Assembly: GCF_035982055.1 (NCBI RefSeq)
Contig: NZ_CP108427.1
Span: 10,291,001 to 10,355,000 of the forward strand
Reading direction: 5' to 3'
From: Streptomyces sp. NBC_01288
GTDB taxonomy: Bacteria > Actinomycetota > Actinomycetes > Streptomycetales > Streptomycetaceae
Length of the DNA stretch: 64,000 nt
Part shown: piece by piece, positions 41,875 through 50,389 of the stretch
Layout of the letters: the number at the start of each line of letters is the position of its first letter
Position numbering within the stretch: position 1 is the first letter of the stretch
Made by a program: the position numbers and the translations under genes
Notes under the pieces: generated by a model
Told to the model about the DNA's origin: nothing
Seen by the model: the letters and a program-made list of their open reading frames with translations, nothing else
The model's database searches: none

Positions 41875-42831
41875 GTGTCCTCTGCCCGTCTGCGTCGCGT
41901 CGCCGTCCTCGTCCTCGAAGGCGCCAAGCCGCTCGACGTCGGAATCCCCGCGCAGGTGTTCACTACGCGGGCGAGCATGCCGTACGAGGTGCGGTTGTGC
42001 GGTGCGGCGCCCGGGCTGGTGACGGGCGGCGACGGACTGTCGTACCACGTGGCCGATGGTCTCGACGCGTTGACCTGGGCCGACATCGTGTTCCTCCCCG
42101 GGTACCGGTTCCCGGACCGGGAGGATCCGCCGCGGGGTGTCCTGGACGCGTTGATCTCCGCGCACGACCGGGGCGCGCGGCTCGCCGCGATCTCGACCGG
42201 GGCCTTCGCGCTCGCCGCCACGGGGCTGCTCGACGGCAAGCGCGCCACGACGCACTGGCACTACACGCGGGCGCTCGCGACGAAGTACCCGCTCGTCCGG
42301 GTCGACGAGAACGTCCTGTTCGTCGACGAGGGCAGCGTGCTCACCTCGGCGGGCGCCGCCTCGGGGATCGACCTGTGCCTGCACATCCTGCGCGGCGATC
42401 TCGGGGTGGCCGCGTCCAACCACGCGGCCCGGCGCCTGGTCGCGGCTCCCTACCGCAGCGGCGGTCAGGCGCAGTACGTGCCGCGCAGTGTGCCCGAGCC
42501 GCTCGGTGAACGGTTCGCCGCGACCCGCGAGTGGGTGCTGCACCGGCTCGGCGAGCCCCTCACCCTGGAGACGCTGGCCCGGCAGGCCGCTGTGTCACCG
42601 CGCACGTTCTCGCGGCGCTTCGTCGACGAGACCGGTTACACGCCGATGCAGTGGGTCATGCGGGCCCGCATCGACATGGCCCGTGAGCTGCTCGAACGGT
42701 CCGAGCGCAGCGTCGAGCAGATCGCGGCCGACGTCGGTCTCGGCACCGGCGCGAACCTCCGGCTGCACTTCCACCGTCTCCTCGGTACGACGCCGAGCGA
42801 GTACCGGCGGACCTTCGCGCAGGGGGAGTAG
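41875..42831 (+). CDS. GlxA-family regulator (DJ-1/PfpI domain plus AraC HTH)
   Basis: The 318-residue protein joins a DJ-1/PfpI-like domain (1-175; RVAVLVLEGAKPLDVGIPAQ to about ILRGDLGVAA) with a double AraC-type helix-turn-helix at the C-terminus (TLETLARQAAVSPRTFSRRF and SVEQIAADVGLGTGANLRLH). The usual nucleophile Cys of the DJ-1 elbow is absent (AAISTGAFAL has Ser-Thr), as in regulators that only bind ligand. GTG 41875 gives a leaderless message. It precedes the GAPDH gene by 110 bases, but control of it is not shown. Confidence 0.9.
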   Translation: MSSARLRRVAVLVLEGAKPLDVGIPAQVFTTRASMPYEVRLCGAAPGLVTGGDGLSYHVADGLDALTWADIVFLPGYRFPDREDPPRGVLDALISAHDRGARLAAISTGAFALAATGLLDGKRATTHWHYTRALATKYPLVRVDENVLFVDEGSVLTSAGAASGIDLCLHILRGDLGVAASNHAARRLVAAPYRSGGQAQYVPRSVPEPLGERFAATREWVLHRLGEPLTLETLARQAAVSPRTFSRRFVDETGYTPMQWVMRARIDMARELLERSERSVEQIAADVGLGTGANLRLHFHRLLGTTPSEYRRTFAQGE

Positions 42832-42941
42832 CCCGGCCCTGCCCGGGGTGTGGCGGGATCCTTTTGAACCATGGCGATCGCGCCACTGTCCGCGTCGGCT
42901 GTCGCGCGCGAGCCTGGTGGAGAACCGAAGGGACATAACTC

Positions 42942-43940
42942 ATGACTCGCATTGCCATCAACGGATTCGGCCGCATCGGACGCAATGTGCTGCGCGCCCT
43001 GCTCGAACGCGACAGCGAGCTGGAGGTCGTCGCCGTCAACGACCTTACGGAGCCCGCCACTTTGGCGCGGCTGCTCGCCTTCGACACGACGTCCGGCCGG
43101 CTCGGCCGCCCCGTGACCGTCGACGGGGACACCCTTGTCGTCGACGGCCGACGCATCAAGGTGCTCGCCGAGCGCGAACCGGCGGACCTGCCCTGGGCCG
43201 AGCTCGAAGTGGACCTCGTGCTGGAGGCCACGGGCCGTTTCACCTCCGCCAAGGCCGCCCGCGCCCACCTCGACGCGGGCGCGCGCAAGGTGCTCGTCAG
43301 CGCGCCCTCGGACGGCGCCGACGTCACGCTCGCGTTCGGGGTCAACAACGACGCCTACGACCCGGCCACGCACACGATCGTCTCGAACGCCTCCTGCACG
43401 ACCAACGCGCTGGCACCCCTCGCCGCGGTGCTCGACCAACTCGCCGGTATCGAGCACGGCTTCATGACCACGGTGCACGCCTACACACAGGAGCAGAACC
43501 TCCAGGACGGCCCGCACCGCGATGCCCGCCGCGCCCGCGCCGCCGCCGTCAACATCGTGCCGACCACGACAGGCGCCGCGAAGGCGATCGGGCATGTACT
43601 GCCGAACCTGGAAGGCAAGTTGTCGGGCGACTCGATCCGCGTGCCCGTGCCGGTGGGCTCGATCGTCGAACTCAACACCACCGTCTCCCGTGACGTGACC
43701 CGCGAGGACGTGCTCGCCGCCTACCGCACCGCGGCCGAGGGGCCCCTTGCCGGCGTCCTTGAGTACTCCGACGACGCGCTCGTCTCCTCCGACATCACCG
43801 GCAACCCGGCCTCGTCGATCTTCGACTCCGCGCTCACCCGCGTCGACGGCCGCCATGTGAAGGTCGTCGCCTGGTACGACAACGAGTGGGGCTTCTCGAA
43901 CCGTGTGATCGACACGCTCGAACTCCTCGCCGCGGGCTGA
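42942..43940 (+). CDS. gap: type I glyceraldehyde-3-phosphate dehydrogenase
   Basis: This 332-residue protein has the NAD-binding INGFGRIGRNVLRALLE, the catalytic SNASCTTNALAPLAAVL with Cys near residue 151 and the phosphate-binding HAYTQEQNLQDGPHRDARRA, with YDNEWGFSNRV near the end. It converts glyceraldehyde-3-phosphate to 1,3-bisphosphoglycerate. No other glycolytic gene adjoins it, so this may be a second, accessory gap gene. GAAGGGA precedes ATG 42942. The Asp after the second strand (AVNDLTEP) indicates NAD preference. Confidence 0.95.
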   Translation: MTRIAINGFGRIGRNVLRALLERDSELEVVAVNDLTEPATLARLLAFDTTSGRLGRPVTVDGDTLVVDGRRIKVLAEREPADLPWAELEVDLVLEATGRFTSAKAARAHLDAGARKVLVSAPSDGADVTLAFGVNNDAYDPATHTIVSNASCTTNALAPLAAVLDQLAGIEHGFMTTVHAYTQEQNLQDGPHRDARRARAAAVNIVPTTTGAAKAIGHVLPNLEGKLSGDSIRVPVPVGSIVELNTTVSRDVTREDVLAAYRTAAEGPLAGVLEYSDDALVSSDITGNPASSIFDSALTRVDGRHVKVVAWYDNEWGFSNRVIDTLELLAAG

Positions 43941-43990
43941 CCGTCCGCGCAGCCGAGCTGATCGTGAGGGCCCGGGGACCGGCGGTGTCG

Positions 43991-43996
43991 TAGTGT
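43991..43996 (+). promoter_or_regulatory. predicted -10 element of the P1 peptidase gene (leaderless)
   Basis: TAGTGT lies six bases before ATG 44003 and no ribosome site is present. The promoter lies just after the gap stop, so the peptidase can be made independently. Confidence 0.5.
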
Positions 43997-44002
43997 CTCG
44001 CC

Positions 44003-45064
44003 ATGCCCGTGCCGCCAAGCCCTCAAGTGCCCGCAGTACCCCGCCGAGCCCGTCAACTCGGGCTCGGCGTCGGTGACTTGCCCACCGGAACGCACAACGC
44101 GATCACGGACGTGCCCGGCATCCGCGTCGGACACACCACACTGATCCACCCGCCGCGCGTGCACAGCGGCGTCACCGCGATCGTGCCCGAGGGGGTGGGC
44201 CCCGGAAGCCCGTTGCCCGCCGGGGTGTTCGCGGGCAACGGCTACGGCAAGCTCCTCGGCACCACGCAGATCGTCGAACTCGGCGCGCTGGAAACCCCCG
44301 TGCTGCTCACCTCGACCCTGTCCGCCTTCCGGGTCGCGGACGCCCTGGTGGGCTGGATCCTGGAACGGCCCGAGGGCGCCGACGTCCCGAGCCTGAACCC
44401 GGTGGTGGGGGAGTGCAACGACGGGCTCCTGTCCGACATCCGGTCGCGTCCGGTGCGGGAGGAACACGTCCTCGCCGCACTTGAGTCGGCGTCCGCCGGA
44501 CCCGTCGCCGAGGGGTCGGTCGGCGCGGGCACCGGGATGACCGCGCTCGGCTTCAAGGCGGGCATCGGCACCTCGTCGCGGCGGGTGCCGGTCGTGGGGC
44601 AAGAGGCGACGCTCGGGGTGCTGGTGCAGGCCAACTTCGGTGGAACGCTACGGGTGTTGGGTCGCACGGTCACTCCCGCTGATGTGGGCCTTCCTGCGGA
44701 CGAGTCCAGTCCCGGTCCGGAGACCGGCTCGTGCATGATCGTGACTGCCACCGACGCGCCCCTGGACGCCCGCCAGTTGACGCGGCTCGCCCGCCGCTCC
44801 GTCTATGCGCTGGCCCGGGTCGGCGCCGGTTACAGCAACGGCAGTGGTGACTACGGCCTTGCCCTGGGCACTCGTCCTCTGGGTACGCCAGCCGGGCCCG
44901 CGGTGGTGCCTGATGCCGGGCTCGATCTTCTGTTCGGCGCCGTGCTGGACGCCGTAGAGGAGGCGGTTCTCAATTCGTTGTTGACCGCTGCTCGGGTCAC
45001 CGGGCCGGGTGGGCATACGCGGTATCCCTTGCCTGCGGGGGAGTTGCTTGCCCTGTTGGGGTGA
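44003..45064 (+). CDS. P1-family (DmpA-like) N-terminal nucleophile aminopeptidase
   Basis: The 353-residue protein matches DmpA/BapA peptidases. It starts with ARQLGLGVGDLPTGTHNAIT and DVPGIRVGHTTL, has SGVTAIVPEG, and the processing region SVGAGTGMTALGFKAGIGTSSR, in which cleavage before a Ser would free the nucleophile and make alpha and beta chains. The family acts on N-terminal residues of short peptides or beta-amino peptides; the substrate is not predictable. There is no signal peptide, so it is cytoplasmic. The 3' end lies 23 bases from the convergent GNAT gene. Confidence 0.92.
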   Translation: MPVPPSPQVPAVPRRARQLGLGVGDLPTGTHNAITDVPGIRVGHTTLIHPPRVHSGVTAIVPEGVGPGSPLPAGVFAGNGYGKLLGTTQIVELGALETPVLLTSTLSAFRVADALVGWILERPEGADVPSLNPVVGECNDGLLSDIRSRPVREEHVLAALESASAGPVAEGSVGAGTGMTALGFKAGIGTSSRRVPVVGQEATLGVLVQANFGGTLRVLGRTVTPADVGLPADESSPGPETGSCMIVTATDAPLDARQLTRLARRSVYALARVGAGYSNGSGDYGLALGTRPLGTPAGPAVVPDAGLDLLFGAVLDAVEEAVLNSLLTAARVTGPGGHTRYPLPAGELLALLG

Positions 45065-45087
45065 GTGCCTCTGAAGTGGTGCTGGGC

Positions 45088-45579
45088 CTAGACGTCGCGC
45101 TGGTACCAAGTGCCTTGTTTGCCGCCGATGTCGGAGGGGTGGGCGGGGCCTACCGGGGTGAAGCCGGCCTTGGTCAGGACCCTCTGGGATGCGATGTTCT
45201 CGTGGGAGGTGGCCGCTCTGATCGTGCGCAGGGCGTGCTGTGAGGCTGCCAGTCGGCACAGTTCCTTGACGGTTGCCGTCGCCACGCCCCGACCGGTGAC
45301 GTGCTGTGCCACCCGGTAGCCGAGGGTCGCCGTGTGTTCGTCGGTGATGTCGACCAGGTTGAATCTCCCGAGGACCGAGCCGTCCTCGGCCACGAGCACG
45401 TAGAAGGCGCAGATGCCGGCCTCCTGCTCGGCCAGCAGGGCGTCGAAGCCGGCGGTGAACTCGTCGAAGTAGGCGTCGCCGCGGTCGGAGATCGAGGTGG
45501 CGAAGTAGGCGCGGTTGACCGACTCGAAGGTCAGGACCGCCGGGGCGTGGTCGGCGTGGAGTGGCTGTAGTTCGGGCAT
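45088..45579 (-). CDS. GNAT-family N-acetyltransferase
   Basis: The 163-residue protein has the GNAT fold: an N-terminal strand and helix, FYVLVAEDGSVLGRFNLVDI, the acetyl-CoA loop in YRVAQHVTGRGVATATVKEL, and the later TSHENIASQRVLTKAGF. It resembles the RimJ/RimL group that modifies protein N-termini or small molecules. ATG 45579 is used; AGGTCAGG lies upstream. It follows a small gene at 45605-45877 with a 25-base gap and may be cotranscribed. Substrate unknown. Confidence 0.9.
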   Translation of the reverse strand: MPELQPLHADHAPAVLTFESVNRAYFATSISDRGDAYFDEFTAGFDALLAEQEAGICAFYVLVAEDGSVLGRFNLVDITDEHTATLGYRVAQHVTGRGVATATVKELCRLAASQHALRTIRAATSHENIASQRVLTKAGFTPVGPAHPSDIGGKQGTWYQRDV

Positions 45580-45604
45580 GTGCCTGACCTGTTCGGGGAG
45601 TTGG

Positions 45605-45877
45605 TCACTTTCTGACGAGGAGGCAGGTGCCGTCCGGGTCCCGTGTCTCCGGCACGCCCAGGTAGGCGAGATCCTGGACGAAGCGTCGGCGGGAGACGGG
45701 CATGTCGCCGGCCGAGTAGAGATAGCCCGCGTACATGCGCTCGGTGGGCTCCTGGCCCGACCAGGTCAACTGCTCGGTCAGCCAGCGCACCACGCCGGGA
45801 TCGACCGGGCGGACCTCGCCGGAATCGAAGGTGTGATGACACTGCGGGCATTCGACTTCGCTGGGCATGTGGGCCAT
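45605..45877 (-). CDS. hypothetical 90-residue protein with CxxC
   Basis: The N-terminus has a single CPQCHHTF pair, which could bind zinc with nearby histidines but lacks a second CxxC. The rest is helical (DPGVVRWLTEQLTWSG, SRRRFVQDLAYLGVPE) and ends CLLVRK. ATG 45877 is used; ATG 45868 is an alternative, and neither has a strong ribosome site. It is immediately upstream of the GNAT gene on the same strand. No family is recognised. Confidence 0.72.
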   Translation of the reverse strand: MAHMPSEVECPQCHHTFDSGEVRPVDPGVVRWLTEQLTWSGQEPTERMYAGYLYSAGDMPVSRRRFVQDLAYLGVPETRDPDGTCLLVRK

Positions 45878-46006
45878 TGAAGCCCGCCGGCCCCTTGAGC
45901 CACATCGGCCTGAGGTCGTAAGGGATGCCCGGAGTACTTGGGATGGTTCTACGGGATGTCCCTTAGTCCGCCAGCGGCCAGCGCGTCAACGGCCCACCGG
46001 GTTGGG

Positions 46007-47629
46007 TCAGTTCGGTTGGCCGAGCGGCAGGATCACCGCGGAGGGGTGGGCCGGGGTGTGCAGTACCTGCTGGTCGGCTGCGCGGAGCGTGGTGGCGGTC
46101 GCTCGGGGTTCGCCGGTGCCGAGGTTGCGGTTGTAGCGCGGGAAGGCGCCGCTGGAGATCTGGACGCGGATGCGGTGGCCGCGCTTGAAACGGTACGCCG
46201 TCGGCCAGAGTCGGACCTTCGCGCATGTCGTCTCGTCGGCGTCGGTGAGGCTGATCAGACCGTCGCAGACGTTCGTGGAACGGCCCTCCTCGTCCACGTC
46301 ACAGAGGCGCACGAACACGTCGGCGTACGGCAGGCTGGAGCGGAACCAGATCTCGGCGCTCACCTCGCCGATGACCTCGACGTCCTTGTCCAGGGCGGGA
46401 GTTGTGTAGGTGAGGACGTCCGGGCGGGCCTCCAGATCGGTGTTGTCGACGCGGCCCGACTTGACGCCGACGGCCATGCGGACGCCGCCGACGGCCGGGG
46501 TGGGGTCGGCCGGGTCGTAGCGGTAGGTGTCCGGGGCGGACTCGTCCGGCGGGTCGGCGGCCAGGGCGCCGGCGGGGTGGAGGTGGAGGCGCTGCGGGGC
46601 GTAGCCCGGCGGGGGCCAGGACGGGAAGTCGCGCCAGGTGTCCTCGCCCATCACGAACAGGCGCACCGGGGCGCGGTCGGACGGCTTCTCGCCGCGGGCG
46701 TGGGCCAGACCGAAGTCGAGGGCCTCGGCGGTCGCCGTCACCCCGACGCCCATGGAGATGTGCGCCCACGGTCCGACGGTGAGCCGGACCTCCCGTCCCG
46801 CGCCCTGTAGCGCCTGGAAGTCGCGGAGTTGACCGGGCAGGAAGATGTCGTACCAGCCGCCGACCGTGCTGACCGGCACGGTGAGGTCGGCGACCCGGGA
46901 GCTGTGGTCGAGCACGGACCAGAACGCTGAGTCGGCGTCGTGGTCGAGGGTGTTCTGGAAGTAGTCGGAGCGGCGGCCGATGGCGGCGGTGTCGGCCTCG
47001 TTGAGCGGGAGCGTGTACCAGGCGCGCCGTTCCTTCCGGAGCCGTAGCGCTTGGTGGAGCAGCGCGCCCCGGCGTTCCTGGCCCGCGACCTGGAGGCCCC
47101 AGCCGAAGGTCGCCTCCAGGGAGAACGACTCCTTGCGGAGGAACTCCAGCGTGAAGGCGGATTCCGAGACCGAGGGGATCAACGCCTTGACCTGCGGCGG
47201 CAGTTGGCCGGACACCGACCACTGGGCGAAACCCAGATAGCTGCCGCCGTAGAGCACGACCGCGTCTCCGCACCAGGGTTGCTCGACCAGCCACCGCACC
47301 GTGTCGAGACCGTCGTCGCGTTCGCCGCGGAGGGGGTCGAAGTCGCCGCCGGAGCCGAAGGTGCCGCGGGTGCTCTGGATCAGCACCTGGAATCCTCGCT
47401 CGGCCAGCGGCCTGGCCAGCTGCGCGGCGATCATGCCCGCCCTGCCGTACGGGATGCGGATGAGAGCGGTCGGGAGGTCGGCGGGGCCGGATTTCGGGGT
47501 CCAGCGGTCGGCCAGGAGGACGGCACCGTCGCGCATCGGGACCCGCAGATCGTGCTCGACGGTGAGGTCTCGGGTCGCGGGCGGGGGCAGGTGCAGGAGG
47601 CGCTGGGCGAGGTGGCTGCTGAGGTTCAT
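46007..47629 (-). CDS. CocE/NonD family hydrolase
   Basis: The 540-residue protein is a second CocE-type hydrolase: an alpha/beta domain with RDGAVLLADRW, IRIPYGRAG, STRGTFGSGG and the nucleophile elbow YGGSYLGFAQW, a cap and a C-terminal jelly-roll domain (VIGEVSAEIWFRSSLPYADV). Catalytic His is probably in VGPWAHISMGVG. ATG 47629 overlaps the upstream TetR gene's stop by four bases, so the two are one operon. It shares fold but only modest similarity with the product of 12669-14465; each has its own TetR gene. Substrate unknown. Confidence 0.92.
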   Translation of the reverse strand: MNLSSHLAQRLLHLPPPATRDLTVEHDLRVPMRDGAVLLADRWTPKSGPADLPTALIRIPYGRAGMIAAQLARPLAERGFQVLIQSTRGTFGSGGDFDPLRGERDDGLDTVRWLVEQPWCGDAVVLYGGSYLGFAQWSVSGQLPPQVKALIPSVSESAFTLEFLRKESFSLEATFGWGLQVAGQERRGALLHQALRLRKERRAWYTLPLNEADTAAIGRRSDYFQNTLDHDADSAFWSVLDHSSRVADLTVPVSTVGGWYDIFLPGQLRDFQALQGAGREVRLTVGPWAHISMGVGVTATAEALDFGLAHARGEKPSDRAPVRLFVMGEDTWRDFPSWPPPGYAPQRLHLHPAGALAADPPDESAPDTYRYDPADPTPAVGGVRMAVGVKSGRVDNTDLEARPDVLTYTTPALDKDVEVIGEVSAEIWFRSSLPYADVFVRLCDVDEEGRSTNVCDGLISLTDADETTCAKVRLWPTAYRFKRGHRIRVQISSGAFPRYNRNLGTGEPRATATTLRAADQQVLHTPAHPSAVILPLGQPN

Positions 47630-48234
47630 CGGGGGTGGTCTCCGTGTGCCGGGACTTGGTGGCTGAGGGTGAGGGTCGACGCGAGGCGGAGCAGACGGTT
47701 CGTCAGTGCCTCGGGGTCGAGGGGGTCCGTGCCGTCGATCACCCAGTTGTTGACGAGCGTGGCGGCTCCGCCCGCGATGAACTCCGAGAGGTCGTCCGCC
47801 GTCTGCTGGTCCAGCTCGCCGAACAGCTTGTGGACGGCGGGCCTGTTGAGGGAGCCGAAGAGTTTGTTGAGGGTGCTGGTCATGGCGAAGGCGCAGGAGC
47901 CGGTCAGCATCGGGCGGTAGAAGGAGCGGTGTTCCGCGAAGTGCCGCGCCAGCGCGGCCACGCCCTCGGAGGTGTCGCCGCCGTCTCCGGCCCGGGGGAG
48001 CAGCTCCCGTCGCACCAGGTCGATCGCGGCTTCCGTCAGCAGGGTGTCGCGGTCCCCGAACTGGAGGTAGACGAGGCGGCGGCTGACGTCCGCCGCCTCG
48101 GCGAGATCGGTGACCGGGATGTCCGTGGTGCCGCGCTCGGCCACGAGGCGCACCGCGGCCGCCATCAGGGCCGCGCGGGAGCGCCGGACCCTTCTGTCCT
48201 GGGTGCCGGATTCCTGGATCGGTTCGAGCTGCAT
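47626..48234 (-). CDS. TetR-family transcriptional regulator
   Basis: The 202-residue protein has a TetR helix-turn-helix at about 24-70 (TDIPVTDLAEAADVSRRLVY, then LQFGDRDTLL) and a helical ligand domain. It is the first gene of an operon with the CocE-type hydrolase. A perfect palindrome (48262-48277) lies over the predicted -35 of its promoter, the standard arrangement for autorepression. TAACGT ends six bases before ATG 48234 and no ribosome site is present, so the message is probably leaderless. Confidence 0.92.
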   Translation of the reverse strand: MQLEPIQESGTQDRRVRRSRAALMAAAVRLVAERGTTDIPVTDLAEAADVSRRLVYLQFGDRDTLLTEAAIDLVRRELLPRAGDGGDTSEGVAALARHFAEHRSFYRPMLTGSCAFAMTSTLNKLFGSLNRPAVHKLFGELDQQTADDLSEFIAGGAATLVNNWVIDGTDPLDPEALTNRLLRLASTLTLSHQVPAHGDHPR

Positions 48235-48261
48235 GCGGTTACGTTATACAGGTGAGAATAA

Positions 48262-48277
48262 ATGCACAAGTGTGCAT
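48262..48277. promoter_or_regulatory. TetR operator palindrome
   Basis: ATGCACA-AG-TGTGCAT is a perfect 7-bp inverted repeat with a two-base centre. It overlaps the predicted -35 of the TetR/CocE promoter (-10 TAACGT at 48246-48241 on the minus strand). Autorepression by the TetR protein is inferred from position and symmetry. Confidence 0.65.
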
Positions 48278-48330
48278 CTTCTTTGAGCTGGCTCGGTGGT
48301 GGGCCCGGTGCCGGGCCCGGCGCTGAGGCG

Positions 48331-48358
48331 TTGACGCATGCCGATATAGACATACGAT
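48331..48358 (+). promoter_or_regulatory. predicted promoter of the ArsR operon (leaderless)
   Basis: TTGACG (48331-48336) and TACGAT (48353-48358) are separated by 16 bases. ATG 48365 follows six bases later with no ribosome site. Confidence 0.6.
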
Positions 48359-48364
48359 GGCGCC

Positions 48365-48730
48365 ATGGCACGAGCGGCGACGACCTCGGATGCGTTCAAC
48401 GCGATAGCCGAACCGCGGCGGCGGGAGATCCTGCTGCTCCTGCGGGGCGGCGAGCGGCCGGTGACCGACCTGGCGCGGGACCTGGGGATGACCCAGCCGC
48501 AGGCGTCCAAGCACCTGCGGGTGCTCCGGGAGGTCGGGCTGGTGCGGGTTCGCGGGGAGGGCAAGCAGCGGCTGTACGACCTGGACGCTCGCGGGCTGCG
48601 GCCGGTCCACGAGTGGGTGGGCGGCTTCGAGCGGTTCTGGAGCGGGAGCTTCGACCGGCTGGACGAGTACGTGCAGGAGCTGAAACAGGCAAGGCAGGAG
48701 GAGGGACCAGATGATGGCGACGAGCAGTAG
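48365..48730 (+). CDS. ArsR-family regulator
   Basis: The 121-residue protein is a compact winged-helix regulator of the ArsR type: DAFNAIAEPRRREILLLLRG, TDLARDLGMTQPQASKHLRV (recognition helix) and the wing VRGEGKQRLYDLDARGL. Metal-binding Cys residues are absent, so it is not an arsenic or metal sensor; this subgroup is usually paired with an SRPBCC (AHSA1) gene, as here. It overlaps the SRPBCC gene by 20 bases. The leaderless message indicates a promoter just upstream. Confidence 0.93.
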   Translation: MARAATTSDAFNAIAEPRRREILLLLRGGERPVTDLARDLGMTQPQASKHLRVLREVGLVRVRGEGKQRLYDLDARGLRPVHEWVGGFERFWSGSFDRLDEYVQELKQARQEEGPDDGDEQ

Positions 48731-49241
48731 CGGCGGCGATGCCACGCACGCGACCGTGACCGCGGACCGCGAGGTCGTGATCTCCCGGGTGATCGGCGCC
48801 CCGCGGGAGCTGGTGTTCCAGGCGTTCACGCAAGTCCGGCACCTGTCGCGGTGGTGGGGACCGGAGGGCTTCACCACCACGACGCGGTCCTTCGAGTTCC
48901 GCGTCGGCGGGGCCTGGGACTTCGTGATGCACGGGCCGGACGGGACCGACTACCAGGAGTGGATCACCTGGCGCGAGATCGTCCCGCCGGAGCGGATCGC
49001 GCTGCTGCACGGCGAGTCCCGCGACGACCCCGACGCCTTCGAGTCGGTCCTGGCCTTCGAACCGGCCGGCGACGAGACCCGGATCGTGATGCGCACGGTG
49101 TTCCCCACCAAGGAACTCCGCGACGAGGCCGTGGAGAAGTACCACGCGATCGAGGGCGGCGAGCAGACGCTGGGCAACCTGGCGGCCTATGTCGCCGAAC
49201 TCGCCCGGAACGAGAGCGACTTGAAGGGAGCGGAGAGCTGA
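48711..49241 (+). CDS. SRPBCC (AHSA1-like) domain protein
   Basis: The 176-residue protein has a START/Bet v1-like fold with the AHSA1 pattern: REVVISRVIGAPRELVFQAF, HLSRWWGPEGFTTT, FRVGGAWDFVMHGPDG and EQTLGNLAAYVAEL at the end. Members bind hydrophobic ligands, but their role in ArsR operons is unclear. GGAGGAGG precedes ATG 48711, lying inside the ArsR gene, so translation is coupled. The stop overlaps the next gene by one base. Confidence 0.92.
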   Translation: MMATSSSGGDATHATVTADREVVISRVIGAPRELVFQAFTQVRHLSRWWGPEGFTTTTRSFEFRVGGAWDFVMHGPDGTDYQEWITWREIVPPERIALLHGESRDDPDAFESVLAFEPAGDETRIVMRTVFPTKELRDEAVEKYHAIEGGEQTLGNLAAYVAELARNESDLKGAES

Positions 49242-49906
49242 TGGCCGGGAAGGTGTTCTTCAGCGTGACGATGTCCCTGGACGGCTTCATGGCGCCGGAG
49301 GACGTGCCCGTCGAGTACGTGTTCTCGCCCGAGGGCCGGAACGACCCGAGGGTCCACCGCTGGATGGCGAAGTGGTCGGAACTACAGGCGTGGGTGTTCC
49401 CGCTGCGGTTCTTCCGGGAGAACCTCAAGCTGGGCGAGGGCGGCGAGGAGGGCCGGGACAACGACGTCGCGCGGGAGACGTTCGAGCGCACCGGTGCGAG
49501 CGTCATGGGCAGGCGCATGTTCGACGGCGGCGAGCTGTCCTGGCCCGAGGACGCGCCGTTCCACACCCCGGTGTTCGTCCTCACCCACACCGGGCGCGAG
49601 CCGTGGGAGCGGCCGGGCGGCACCACCTTCCACTTCGTCGACGACGGCATCGAGAGCGCCCTCGATCGGGCCCGCGTGGCGGCCGGTGACCGTGACGTGC
49701 GCATCGCGGGCGGCGCCGAGACGATCCAGCAGTACCTGGACAGCGGCCTGATCGACGAGTTCTCGATCGCGCTCGCGCCCGTGCTGTTCGGCGCCGGCAT
49801 CCGCCTCTTCGACCACGTGGACCCCGACCGCCTCACCTTGAACCAGACCCGCACGGACACGTCGTCCCGGGTGACCCACCTGACGTACACCGTCGGCAAG
49901 CGGTAG
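49241..49906 (+). CDS. dihydrofolate reductase-like RibD_C family protein
   Basis: The 221-residue protein begins GKVFFSVTMSLDGFMAPEDV, has ASVMGRRMFDGGELSWPEDA and IAGGAETIQQYLDSGLIDEF near the end, the signature of the RibD C-terminal/DHFR-like fold. It likely binds NADPH, but the substrate is unknown; few members are true folate or riboflavin enzymes. It is the third gene of the ArsR-SRPBCC-RibD operon. GGGAGCGGAGAG lies upstream. An insertion of about 30 residues (49-78) is not typical of all members. Confidence 0.9.
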   Translation: MAGKVFFSVTMSLDGFMAPEDVPVEYVFSPEGRNDPRVHRWMAKWSELQAWVFPLRFFRENLKLGEGGEEGRDNDVARETFERTGASVMGRRMFDGGELSWPEDAPFHTPVFVLTHTGREPWERPGGTTFHFVDDGIESALDRARVAAGDRDVRIAGGAETIQQYLDSGLIDEFSIALAPVLFGAGIRLFDHVDPDRLTLNQTRTDTSSRVTHLTYTVGKR

Positions 49907-49946
49907 CACCTCACCCCTCATCTCCCCCCACGACAAGGAGAGGCCC

Positions 49947-50378
49947 ATGACCGTGACCGACGTGAGCGAGGCCGCCAAAGCAGTGGTCCGGCGCAACACC
50001 GAGGAGGTCCAAGGAGGCGGCGACTACCAGCTGTACGACGAGTTGTTCGCCGACGACTTCGTCGACCACACCCCGCAGCCCGGCCGTACCTCCGACAAGG
50101 CGGGTGCCCTGGAGCTGTACAAGGTGTTGCGGGCCGCGTTCCCCGACTTCCACGCGGTGATCCACTGGCAGGCGGCCGACGGCAACCTCGTGACCACCTA
50201 CAAGACCTACCATGGCACGCACGAGGGGGAGTTCTTCGGAATCGCCCCCACCGGCAAGGCGATCGAGTTCGAGACCGTCGACGCGATGCGCGTGGTCGAC
50301 GGGAGGATCACCGAGCACTGGGGCGTGGCCAACCTCTTCTCCCTCATGGAGCAGTTGGGAGCCAGGCCCGGCGGCTGA
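49947..50378 (+). CDS. SnoaL-like polyketide cyclase/ester cyclase family protein
   Basis: The 143-residue protein has the NTF2-like SnoaL pattern: ELFADDFVDHTPQPG, AFPDFHAVIHWQAADGN, TTYKTYHGTHEGEFFGIAPTG and VDGRITEHWGVANLF. Such proteins include polyketide cyclases but many are of unknown role. ACAAGGAG precedes ATG 49947. It lies 40 bases after the RibD_C gene and may be the last gene of that operon. It then converges with the response-regulator gene. No aromatic polyketide genes are near. Confidence 0.9.
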   Translation: MTVTDVSEAAKAVVRRNTEEVQGGGDYQLYDELFADDFVDHTPQPGRTSDKAGALELYKVLRAAFPDFHAVIHWQAADGNLVTTYKTYHGTHEGEFFGIAPTGKAIEFETVDAMRVVDGRITEHWGVANLFSLMEQLGARPGG

Positions 50379-50389
50379 CGAACCGCGGA

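Noticed and set aside
41875-42831. GlxA-like protein as an active DJ-1/PfpI protease or amidase
   Set aside because: The nucleophilic Cys of the DJ-1 elbow is missing and the protein ends in AraC helix-turn-helix units, so it is a regulator.
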